NCBI RefSeq assembly: GCF_036669915.1
Contig: NC_089322.1
Span: 18,655,719-18,719,718 of the forward strand
DNA: 64,000 nucleotides
DNA from: Pocillopora verrucosa
Lineage: Eukaryota > Cnidaria > Anthozoa > Scleractinia > Pocilloporidae
Direction: 5' to 3'
Shown here in pieces: positions 22,385-32,164 of this stretch (position 1 is its first letter; the number at the start of each line of letters is the position of its first letter). The position numbers and the translations under genes were made by a program. The notes beneath the pieces are model-generated. The model ran no database searches. It was given only the letters and a program-made list of their open reading frames with translations, and was not told the DNA's origin.

Positions 22385-24420
22385 TGTTTGCAAATTTGAT
22401 CTGTTTTCAATGGAAAGAATGCAGGCTGAGTTGGATGACATGTTTTCCACCAAGTTTTATTTTTGTTGTTGTTTCATTGATTGTAAATTTCCTTGGGTTT
22501 GCAGGGGAGGGGAGAGGGTATATTTGCGAGAAACTAGTAGTCTCAGAGAAACATACTTTTGGCAATTTCTTGGGGACTGAAGGGAGGGGCCTGGCAGGCT
22601 GTCTATGTTTCAAATTTATCAATATCTTTTTCAAGAAGGAGTGGGGTGGTTTGCAACTACTTGGAGACTTTCCCCCTACCAATTAGTCACAACTTTTGTT
22701 TCCAAATTCTTCCTTAAATGTTAACATAAACACCAAGATCAGACATTGCCTGGCCCTAATCATCATTTAACTGGACACACCCACTTAACTCATATTTGCA
22801 AGGCTCGATAAGATTACTGTACAGCCCTGTACCTCATTTTACGCACAGTTCTTGGATAAAGAAAAACAAAGGCTACGGCGTTGTTTTAGAATAGTATTTA
22901 TGGGACTTTAGGGAAATATTTCACGTGGCACTCGCTCTGAAGCTATTTTAAGCTATTCAAGTTCCTTTAATTTTTTATAACCCATTATTTTTCATCCCGT
23001 TATCAATCTTCTTCCACGGAGAGCTGTATCTCGACGCTCATCACGGCTGGTCGTGTGATCAGTAATTTCTAACCCTGGTACTCATGACGCGCGGATCTAC
23101 CTGGAAAGGAAAATAACAGAATAGAAGCGATTTCTATTTGTTTCTATTTTCTTTCAATAAATAACTGCACTTTCTCTTTGCTTTTGCTCGTTCCCCTCAT
23201 TGTGCACTAACAGTGCGCTAGGTTCACTTCGCTATCCTTAACATTAAACCTTTCTTTTCTTTCATAGGAAGAGTAAAAGGCGTTAATTTTATGAAGCTTT
23301 ACCCTTAAAGGGAAAGTAACAGTGCTGCGTCTTCCCTTTTGCATTTTCTCTAATTCAGCCCCTCTATGAAACAGTAATAACGTGTGTTCTTCATTTAGGG
23401 CTGGTTGTTTACACAAGGTGTTACCCAAACCGCAGTTTTACGCAAGAAGTGGCCTTAGTGGTTCTGGTACGAGGGTTGAATTAATCAAATAAATGACCCT
23501 CTATCAGATATATGTTCAAATAAAAGGTTCGGCTAAATTGGAGATGACTTAGAACGCAGTTTTGTTAAACAACGGCTTAAACTTTGTTTAAATTACCGGC
23601 CCTTAAAGTTTTACTCGCTTATTGATACAAAGTCGCGAGAACTGCATCACAACATTTTTCTTTCAATAAACTCCAAAATTTTAATGTTATCGAACTCTTT
23701 CGAGAAGATCCAAACGTTGTGGTCAATTTTTTTTTCTGTCATGGTTTCCTGTTATCACGTGCGCTTTCGTCCGCATACATTCCCTTTCTTCCCTGTTGCA
23801 GTTGAATAGCGATTCACTTGCTGGGCGTGCATAATAAAATCCCGGGCTCAATCTGTGACGTATTGTTCGCTGGGATTGTTAATCAATATTCATTAGAAAC
23901 TGCAGAATTTTCAGCAAACCACGCTGTAGACAAGAAAATGAATACGTGTCGTTTTTGGGACAGTAAAGTTACACACTGGACGAAGGTTGAAGACGCTTGA
24001 TCAGCAACGAAGTTCAACCGAGGTAGTCCTAAGTTATTATAACAGAAGGTGAGCATTCCTTTGGAAAATATTGTCGTTGAATTCCTTCTGAGAAAGATGA
24101 ACGACTTTAATCATATTAAGGAAACTAGTCAACACGTGTCTGTTGGCTAAGCTGAGAGGATGGACTCGAAGTTTATTTTGCGTGAGAGAGTCAGCCTCTA
24201 CAGAAGCGAACTTATGGTCGTAAGAAAGTGAGAGGAATTTCTATCTTTCGGTCGGACTTTCATTATTTAGGACCTCACTTTGTATTTGAATTGAACGCTT
24301 ACATGTAAATTTTTCAATAATTATCAGAGACCAAGGCCTGTCTCTAACACTACTAAATATCAATTTCAAACTCTCAGAACTGCGTGTTGTTCTGAATAGA
24401 ATTATGTAATCTAATCTTTC

Positions 24421-24575
24421 GCTCTGACGAAGGGCTAACGCTCGAGACGTCACCTTTGAAACTGTTTACGGTGGCCAATTTACGAGTTTATTATACTAAC
24501 TTACCCTGTTATATTCTCCCACCAACGCAGCACCACTGTTTATTTAGAAACTAACCCCCTTTAATTAATCTAGAG
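24421..24575 (+). mobile_element. Decayed hammerhead-ribozyme-bearing element
   Basis: On the plus strand CTGACGA (24424-24430) is followed by GGGC-TAAC-GCTC, a helix II of four pairs, and then GAGAC instead of the required GAAAC, so self-cleavage should be impaired. Downstream text (GGTGGCCAATTTACGAG, CTCCCACCAACGCAGCACCA, TTTAGAAACTAACCCCCTTT) closely matches the region after the hammerhead element at 31.9-32.2 kb. Confidence 0.65.
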
Positions 24576-25409
24576 TTCGTATAGATTAAAGGCAGCAAAC
24601 AACATCCAACCGCTTTACTAATTTGAGTTTTTTCAGGAAGAGGAATGCTGTCAGAAAATGAGGGAAGGAGAGAATGTCCATTTGGTGAGCGGTAGAAAAG
24701 GACAATGAATCTATGTGGCAAAGAGGAGACACTAGGATCACTAAGCTTAAAGAGAACACCACAAAGATAAGAACTTTGATATTCTAATAATAGTCACACG
24801 AGCAAAAATGGTGGCTCTCTGAACCTTTATCGTCAGAACACTTCAGTTCTAACCAATTGCCTGTTTTGAGTTATCTGGGACACTGAACTTGGGAAAAGAA
24901 CCTATTGCTCGTTAACGACTCGCCATCATTTTTGAAGTAGTTTATTGCTTGGTACAGATTTTTTTCAAACTTTGAGCGATTTTAAGATCTATTTCGATTG
25001 CTAGCTACTGGAAGCTTCAACCAACCTCAGAACATTTCGTCAGAGCACAGTAACAAAGTCAACCTTGTGGTAGTAATTGACTTTAGCTACAGAAAAGTAA
25101 ACAAAATTTATTGATTTCATGGCTCATGTCATGTTTGCATAACAGTTTGTACCACAGCCATATTCAGTTGATGTCGCAAAAGGGTGATAATTGTTAAGGT
25201 GGCACTGTAACAAAAGACGTCAGAAACGAGAACAAATTGAATTCCAGGGTTCAGATCTTGATACCAATGGAATTGATCTTACAAATTTTGTTTATATCTA
25301 ACATTGACCTCCATGGACTTACAAAAAATAACATTGACTGGGACCAAGCTTTAAAGTGTAGCGTACAGCACTGACTATTTTCCACGAATAACGTTGTAAG
25401 GCTGGTTTA

Positions 25410-25612
25410 TTAACCCTTTTACTCCCAAGAATGACCACGACAGAAATTCTCTCTTTCGATAATCGATGTCATATCAAGCAGACAAGTGATGAGGATAAAG
25501 AAAAATGTAAAAAAGGAGATTATTAGTTGATCCATCGTTACCAAGTTCTCCGAACTAAGATCACACGAATTGTCTGACAGACAGTATGGAGATCTTGGGA
25601 GTGTAAGGGTAA
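25410..25612. repeat. Short dispersed repeat, family A, with clear inverted ends
   Basis: TTAACCCTTTTACTCCCAAG at the left and CTTGGGAGTGTAAGGGTAA at the right form imperfect terminal inverted repeats. Confidence 0.8.
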
Positions 25613-26121
25613 AACTTAGAACAGACGTTTCTTAACAGATGACAATACCTACTAGCCCTTATGAACGTCTTTACGACTTCAACATTACCAAAAGACAAGA
25701 CAGGAAAATATAATTTCAAAGAATGATCTAGACTAATTTCATTAAAATTTTAGCCCTACAATTAAGCATTTTATCATGTTTGAGGTTAAACATCAGTACA
25801 GTGCCATCTTATGAGATATGTATTCACTACTTTTCCCATCTCCTGAGGTTGGTGTCAGTTTGGAAGCCTTATCTTTAAAACTCTAATGCCTGGTCAAGAG
25901 GTTTTTTCAAAAAAAATATATTTATTTGAAATATACTGTTGTATAAACCAGCTGATAAGGTAGAATCTAGGAGATAACTATCTTCCGTGAGATTTGACTG
26001 CCTAAAAATGAAAACGGGTAAATCAAGTCGCTCTCGTGAAAAAGAATTACTTTTTACTCCAAAATGATTGATTTGTTATCCTCTTGACCATACATTGAGT
26101 TTTAAAAATATATCGTAGCGG

Positions 26122-26317
26122 TTAACCTTTTAAACCCCTAAGAGTGACTGGCATCAAATTTCTCCTTACCATATCACCCCTAAATCAAACATTAAGGTAC
26201 TGATCAACAACTCAAGAAGCTCTTGATTGTCAGACAAATTCTCCTTGTCGGCACCTCAGGAAATGTTCAGAGAACTATGGAGAATATGCATACTGATATT
26301 AGGGTGTAAAGGGTTAA
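26122..26317. repeat. Short dispersed repeat, family B
   Basis: TTAACCTTTTAAACCCCTAA to GGGTGTAAAGGGTTAA. Its internal text (TTGTCGGCACCTCAGGAAAT, GAGAACTATGGAGAATATG) is shared with the copies at 49.8, 55.4, 55.7 and 61.9 kb and differs from family A. Confidence 0.8.
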
Positions 26318-26782
26318 TATATTTACTCCATATGGTAGTTGGCTGACATCATATCAAACTTTGTCTATTGTTATGGTTGGGATTTTTTAATACAATGGGC
26401 CTTTTGTTATCCATCCTTAGGGACTTTTCTATTTAGTATCACGAGCTTTTACTCGGCTTGATTCGGATTCATTCGGCAAATTGTCGGCGATGACATTTTC
26501 CCCAGCGGTAGTCTACTTGGGAAAATTTGAACAGACTAATAGGGGGTTAGTCAGTAATTGTCCAGGGTAACGATTGTCATACAGTGTTTGAAACGAGCGG
26601 ACCGTTAATGTATTTTCTCTTGAAGTAACTTCCTCTGACTTCTTCAGAAGCAAGATAAGCCGTCAGTATAAAATAAATTGGAATTCAGCCGCTTGTGACA
26701 TAATAGTTTGTTTTCAGTTCATGTTTTCTCGTAGATTTGCTTTTTTTTTTATCCGCTCACGCGACGCCGTTCAAAAATAAAC

Positions 26783-26864
26783 GGGGGCGGGCCATTCACT
26801 AATTGAGGGTATTGTTCTGCAGTTCAAAAGGTCATAAATTTTATCAGTGGTACTTGCATATAAA
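26783..26864 (+). promoter_or_regulatory. Core promoter of the chromodomain gene
   Basis: A GC-rich box (GGGGGCGGGCC) lies near 26783-26793 and a TATA box, TATAAA, at 26859-26864. Transcription would start near 26890, leaving the ATG at 26928 as the first start codon. The ATG at 26847 lies upstream of the TATA box and is unlikely to be in the mRNA. Confidence 0.6.
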
Positions 26865-26927
26865 GGCCTCGTAAACGCAAGTCATAATCACTTTAGATTA
26901 TCCCTTACTGAGAGAATAGCTAAGAAC

Positions 26928-27611
26928 ATGAGCAAGTTTTACGAAGTCTCGAAAGTGCTCGATAAGCGTACTGACGCCCACGGTCGCGTTCAGTACCTCG
27001 TCCGCTGGCGTGGCTATGGAAAGAAGAACGATAGCTGGGTGGATGAAGCCGACACAAACGAGCGCCTTAAACAAGTGTTTAGGGCACGCCACCAAGGAAC
27101 TCCGGGCTTGCTGCAGACCTTAGCTGTGTTAGAAGCAGAAAAGCTGAACATGAAGAAACCGCCAACAACCAGCATCGTGAGACGTTCGTCTGTCGCCATG
27201 CCGATGGATGCCGAGACCTTTAAAGAGTTGTTCGGTGGTCTTCCTTCCGCGCCAAATCTTTTGCAAGCGACAAAGTTTTCTGTGCCCATTCACGAGCTTG
27301 ACGCCATAATGCCTGCCGGATGGTCACTAAATACTCTCAAAACCTCCGCGACTTGTCGGTTGCAGCTTGGCAAGCCCGTCGAGATTGCTCTCGTAGAGCG
27401 CAAGAAAGTGTTTTTTGATCATTCGGGGTGTTTGCGCTGTCAAGGCGGGAATGGAGCCCCCGTCGCTTGTAAAGACGTGGTGCGGAAAGTAGTATTCGGT
27501 TCAACCCTTCTAAAGATCTCGTTCTACCGTAAGCGGAACAAGCAAGCCGAGCGAAAGCCCAAGGAGCGCACGAGACTAACCTGGGCGAAACCAAGATCAG
27601 TCGCCAAGTAG
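26928..27611 (+). CDS. Intronless chromodomain protein with histone-type 3' end
   Basis: A 227-residue basic protein with an N-terminal chromodomain (about residues 4-45), the fold that reads methylated lysines on histone tails. The aromatic cage positions known from HP1 are present as Y5, W27 and Y30 (YEVSK and RWRGYG); the usual WEP after the last strand is WVD. The middle contains a CLRC pair plus a further Cys. The last 30 residues are rich in Lys and Arg. There is no intron, the coding sequence is visibly richer in G and C than the AT-rich flanks, a TATA box lies 64 bp upstream, and a histone-like stem-loop lies 39 bp past the stop. Together these imply a short, possibly S-phase-regulated, non-polyadenylated mRNA made alongside histones; that is inference. 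An origin from a chromodomain-bearing retroelement is possible, but no other element domain is adjacent. Confidence 0.85.
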   Translation: MSKFYEVSKVLDKRTDAHGRVQYLVRWRGYGKKNDSWVDEADTNERLKQVFRARHQGTPGLLQTLAVLEAEKLNMKKPPTTSIVRRSSVAMPMDAETFKELFGGLPSAPNLLQATKFSVPIHELDAIMPAGWSLNTLKTSATCRLQLGKPVEIALVERKKVFFDHSGCLRCQGGNGAPVACKDVVRKVVFGSTLLKISFYRKRNKQAERKPKERTRLTWAKPRSVAK

Positions 27612-27650
27612 AAAACAGTGACTTACCGCTGGGTAGTCACTTCAACAAAC

Positions 27651-27682
27651 GGCTCCTTTAGGAGCCACCAAATATAAGAAAG
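27651..27682 (+). terminator. Histone-type mRNA 3' stem-loop and downstream element
   Basis: GGCTCC-TTTA-GGAGCC (27651-27666) is a six-pair stem with a four-base loop, preceded by CAAAC and followed by ACCA, as in replication-dependent histone mRNAs. A purine-rich AAGAAAG (27676-27682) follows nine bases later, where U7 snRNA would pair; sea-urchin histone genes use a very similar element. Confidence 0.85.
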
Positions 27683-28087
27683 CAATGACCAACTCGAATG
27701 TGTGGTACTCTTTTATTTCCCTTATCTAGCCCTTTTTTGCATTCATTGTTTGCCTAAAAAAGATCTGTATTCAAGCCACTTCAATTTGAATCGAAAGTTC
27801 GCCTACGCCTCACTCTCAGATCGCGCTGATTCTGTGCATCCCTGTGTATCACTGAAATAACCTAAAATAACCTTTATTCAAGGAACTTATTATCCATTCG
27901 CTCGTCTGAACTAGCCTCGCGTTTTGTTGAGATTGCTAATGAGCCTTAAACCTGCTAGCGTGTCCTGGAAAATGTCCTTTTCATTTTTGCCCTAAAATTA
28001 TGTAACACCGGAACGTGGTAATTTGACACCGATACCAGTAACTTCTTGTGTGGTGTCAGTGTCAAAAGCGTGGTCCGTTCATCGATC

Positions 28088-28113
28088 ATGGAGAAAGCAG
28101 GGCACGAGGCATG
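28088..28113 (+). CDS. Possible orphan first coding exon
   Basis: ATG GAG AAA GCA GGG CAC, running into ATG|GTAAGT, an ideal donor, would encode MEKAGHEA. I found no matching downstream exon on the plus strand, so this may be chance. Confidence 0.15.
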
Positions 28114-28447
28114 GTAAGTGAGAAGTAAATGCACCCGTATTAAGTACTACTGCCTGCGACTTATCTGAGTTTATAAACACGAAAGTATTTCTTAGTCGAT
28201 CAACACATCATAGTTCACAGTAAGAGCTTGTAAACCCGCCGGTGGTTTAGTGAAATGTCTAAATTTATTCTCGAGCTGACATTTCCTACTTAGCGGATTA
28301 TACACAATAAAAAAGTATTCAATTTAACGGTATATCTTCTATCTGTACAAAAAGTTATAGTAATAGAAGCGTCTTTCCATTATCACCATTCAGCTCATTT
28401 AAGTTATGCGGAATTCCTTGAATAAGTGCCACATCGGGTAAGCGGCG

Positions 28448-28545
28448 CTAGAAAACATCCATACCTCCCTATGGAAGGTTTATTGTTTTAACCCTTCCTC
28501 CCCCCCCCCCCCCCCTTCCTGGGCTAGTATGGATATTTTCTGGAA
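28448..28545. repeat. Small inverted repeat around a poly-C tract
   Basis: CTAGAAAACATCCATA on the left mirrors TATGGATATTTTCTGG on the right with a few mismatches; the loop contains the C-run. It could be a miniature element. Confidence 0.45.
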
Positions 28546-28695
28546 CCACAAATATCGGATAATCAACTCAATATTTCTTGTGGAATATTATTTAATTTGG
28601 ATTACTAACAAAGATAATATAACAGGGATTAAATTAGCATTGTGTGGTAATTACTTTTACAAATTTGTGTTTTGAAAAGTTCTGTCAGGAAAACT

Positions 28696-31317
28696 TCAGC
28701 CCTCTTGTTCTTCGTGGTGATTGTAAACGTGAACGCTTCCTATCTGGCTGTCGGGGGCTTCTTCCTCATCTGAGCTTTCTGGATTGGCTGGTAGTTTAGA
28801 CTTTACATAGCTTTTCCGTTTTCTTTTAAGGTTGTTGCACCTGGCAAACATCAGCCTGTTTTCTTGTTCCATTACCTATCAGAAAAGATAATTATCTTTA
28901 ATAAAAAATGCAGCAGCTTATCAAGTTATTTATCCCTAGTAATTTGTGAGGGTAATCAGACTGAGTCATGTACAATTTTAAAGTTAGGTATAAATATATA
29001 GTATTTTTCGGCTAGGAGGACATCCAATACCTCTTTGATGGGGAAAAAAATGTCAAAGTTTATTTGTTTAAAAATGAAGAATTTTGATATGGATAGATAA
29101 GGTTAACTGCTTTTTAGCAACAGATGCTGCTTCAATTAATTATATTTGTTTATGTATATCAATAATTTTATGTTTTTAATAGTGGTGCCTACCTGAACAG
29201 TGTATTTTGAATTTTTTCCCCCTTTCTGGGATCCACGGTGGTCTTTCTGGGATTGCCAGTGGTTTTTTTTCTCCACCGGCTGGAAATTAAACTGCATTAA
29301 CGTGCCATACTTTTCCAAAAACTGAGGTACATGGTATACAAATGCTAAAAAAGAAAATAATATTAAATTTATTTATTTTTGTACCACAAAGTTACCAATA
29401 AAAGCTTCCTGCTTATATAAGTACAATCACTTTCAGGCCTATAGATATCTGCTACTAATAAAAACTAGATGCATTGTGAAATTATCATTTCATATCATCA
29501 TCATTACTTCCATCAAGGAAGATATTTGTTAAAAGTTAAATTTTGTTGACGTACTGTGAATGTAGGGAGTGATGTCGTCATCATAGAACATTTCCAGAAA
29601 GAGCTTTCCCCACTCCCGCACATGTGTCTTGAAGCTCTGAGGCTTGAGGTACTCTGGATCATTCTCTTGAACCTGTAGTGCCCGCATCAAAGTCTTAAAA
29701 CCCTACAACAAGAAAAAAATAAAGATTAACAGCAAATATTAAATAATGTCAGCAGTTAATTAGGGGTTCCCACTTGACAGAAGAAAGCTACAACGAAATG
29801 TAAATAAACATTGTGTTTGCAACTTACACTCCACAGATCATCTATTCCCTCTGAATCATCATGTCCAACAGCTTCCATAATTTTCTTTATATTTAATTTC
29901 TCCAATACCTTTTGCAATTCTTTTCCTGTTAAACAAAGAACATAAAAATACTAAGTAAGATGTTAACAAAAACTACTACATTACTTGCAAAAAATTCTAA
30001 CGGTAGGTTGTCTTATATTTTTGGACGGTTAATATTCGTACACTTTTTCTCATTTCGGACAAATTTCGGACAAAAGTTTCCCACACTTCGCTATAACTGT
30101 TACAATGCCAAAACAAATTTTCGGTCTACAGATAAAAAAAAAACAAAAAAAACAAGGAATTAACACAAATCCTGTCAAACACTTAGGTATCTCAATTTCA
30201 TTAGTCATTATTTAGTGTCAGCATTCACTATTCCTGTCATCTCCAAGCCCTTCCTTATCACATCAGGTTGGTTTTGCCATACAAGCATCATTTTACTGTA
30301 CCCTATCATCCAAAATTTTTGGCAGGTAATATGGTACCAATAAAAAGCAGGGCTTTACTAGCTGCACACAAGGCTCTCTTTGATACATAATGTTAAGTGG
30401 GTCATAACTAATGATGTAAACTAACTTTGATTGTGCAGCAATGCTAGCTATAAAAACACATATAGACATAATTATTTAATAACTTATTTAAGTACCATTG
30501 AGATTTGTCCATTTTGTTTCTGTTTTTTCAGCTAGTTTATTAAATTCTTCATAAAATTTGAATTCAACATTGATGGATCCATTTCGTCTGTCAGGACATT
30601 GTGGCAATCATTGTTGACAACTACCTCAACAACCTATAAATATGAATATAATAAAGAACATAAAATTAATATTGAGTGTTTTGTTTTCTCATTTATTATT
30701 TAAAAAGGGGCTTGCATGTGGAAGTGGCATTTTTTTTATATGATACGTAATGCGGGCTCACCTGATGAAACAGCAGTCCCATGATTCTTGAAAAAAGGTG
30801 CAGGGTGTCCACAACCACAAACTCAAAAGGAATGTTAAGTAGTGGGGGCATTACACAGCCCTCTACTTTTGGGAGAGGTGAGATTTTGACCAGCAAAAAA
30901 CATTGTTTTCTCAAATATCCCTGAGTAGGTTTAGTAAAGATGAACAATTTTTACAGTACTTGTTGGCCCATGTTAACGCAAATGTAACCCTTTTAGTTTT
31001 GATTTAAAATGGCAAGTTTAGCATGAAAAAATTATGAAGAAAGGAGCTTCGGTGTTTTTCTGCCCTTTTATGCTGCGGAATACCAGTTAAAAAAAAAGTC
31101 ACAGTTATTTTAAGACTTCACACACTGCCCAAAAAGGATGCTCGGAGCTTTCCATCTAATATGTACATGTAATATATCATTTTTCATTTTATTATAGTTT
31201 TATGAAAAACGAAACAGTGTAGACATTAAGATCTATGCACTTACCATTGTACAATGCCAGGGTATACTGGTATTCATACGTTGCTTTGTTTTCACACAAG
31301 ATGTTAAAAACTGCCAT
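28696..31317 (-). pseudogene. Multi-exon gene of a probable transposon-derived family, frame broken
   Basis: Candidate exons, 5' to 3' on the minus strand: 31245-31317 (MAVFNILCENKATYEY), about 30762-30920 (PPLLNIPFEFVVVDTLHLFS), 30496-30633, 29828-29925, 29555-29702 (HVREWGKLFLEMFYDDDITP), 29193-29344 (TFVYHVPQFLEKYG, QPVEKKNHWQSQ) and 28696-28875 (acidic tail, TGA). From 29925 to the end phases and donors agree. The 138-bp exon enters in one frame (EVVVNNDCHN) and must leave in another (INVEFKFYEEFNKLAEKTE), a one-base shift, and the link from the first exon also fails. The YHVP...QPVEKKNH pattern recalls a repetitive cnidarian family of uncertain, perhaps transposase, origin; I cannot name it with certainty. 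It is most likely a relic, although an assembly error could mimic one. Confidence 0.6.
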
Positions 31318-31349
31318 CACGGTGCCGATTCTTTTGCTGGTTCGCCTCC

Positions 31350-31930
31350 CATCCGATCCGTCTCACGTAATGTCGATCCGTCTCACCTAAAGTCGATTCG
31401 CAAATGAAGACAATTCATACTTAAGCGTTAAATTCAATGTTGACGAAAAGAAACGATTCGCACTGGTCGTCTCGAATCGTCATTGGTAAAGTCGATCAGT
31501 CTCACCGGAAGTCGATTCGCAAAAGATTTGTCATGTGATTACCTCGTTTCTAAGTGTTTGTGATGAAAACGACAACTTTGGAGACGTGCGACCTAAGGCA
31601 ACATGGCTGGCTTTTACGAAGATCGTGTTTGTTTATTTCGTCTTTTCACAGTCCTTCATTTTGTACGAAAGAGCTTTTTAAACTTATTTGGTTTTACATC
31701 GGTTGCTAAGAAGTATGTCTGTGGAAATAAAGAGGAATTTGTTGGTGGGGAGCAGAATAGGCTGGATGGCGACGACGCTTTTGTCCGTGAGACAGAGAGT
31801 TTATTAAATTTATTTTCCCGACCTTGGCGATGTTGAGGTTCGTCTCGCGGAATATTTTCTAAGTGTCTTGCAAGTCGACTTCAGGTATGACGGGTCGACA
31901 TCAACTGTGACGCAGTTAATTTAGTGTTAA
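31350..31930. repeat. Region with repeated GTCGATTCGC/GATCCGTCTCAC motifs
   Basis: TCGATCCGTCTCACC and AAGTCGATTCGCAAA-like words recur at about 31358-31405 and 31490-31520, suggesting a diverged repeat. The 77-codon frame starting at 31603 has no recognisable domain. Confidence 0.35.
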
Positions 31931-31936
31931 CAACGA

Positions 31937-32101
31937 GTTGAAAACGTAAATTGGCCACCTTAAAGAGTAAAAAAGCTGACGTTTCGAGCGTTAGTCCTTC
32001 GTCAGAGCTATTGGAGAAATTATGGGTTGTGTGTGGGTTTATATGCAAGAAGTGGAGCTACGCTTTTCCACTCTTTACGGCGGCCAATTTACGTTTTCAA
32101 C
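31937..32101. mobile_element. Inverted-repeat element containing a hammerhead ribozyme
   Basis: About 32 bp at the left (GTTGAAAACGTAAATTGGCC...) are the reverse complement of about 32 bp at the right (...GGCCAATTTACGTTTTCAAC) with two or so mismatches. A hammerhead motif lies just inside the left arm on the minus strand. There is no coding capacity. Sequence beyond the right arm is shared with the decayed copy at 24.4 kb. Confidence 0.75.
31974..32009 (-). ncRNA. Hammerhead ribozyme motif
   Basis: Minus strand: helix I AGCT, core CTGACGA, helix II GGAC-TAAC-GCTC with one mismatch, core GAAAC, cleavage triplet GTC, helix I AGCT. All conserved core bases are present; helix III is minimal, as in the hammerheads described from Penelope-like elements. 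Confidence 0.75.
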
Positions 32102-32164
32102 TCACCATACACTCCCACCGACGTAGCACCACAGTTTCTTTAGAAACTAACCCCCTTTAATCAA

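Larger units (their letters stand above)
22385..26120. other. Intergenic; repeats only
   Basis: No convincing exon seen on either strand. The stretch contains a decayed hammerhead element at 24.4 kb and a family A repeat at 25.4 kb, each listed separately. Confidence 0.5.
27690..28680. other. Intergenic; at most one orphan first exon
   Basis: AT-rich with a long C-run at about 28500-28515. Apart from the short candidate exon at 28088 I see no coding signal. Confidence 0.45.

Noticed and set aside
22384..22686. 100-codon plus-strand frame after LAMTOR5
   Set aside because: It begins inside the poly(A) signal region, its composition follows low-complexity G/T-rich DNA, and no domain is seen.
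26847..26927. Upstream start codon extending the chromodomain protein by 27 residues
   Set aside because: The TATA box lies within this stretch, so the mRNA should begin after the upstream ATG; the chromodomain starts directly after the ATG at 26928.
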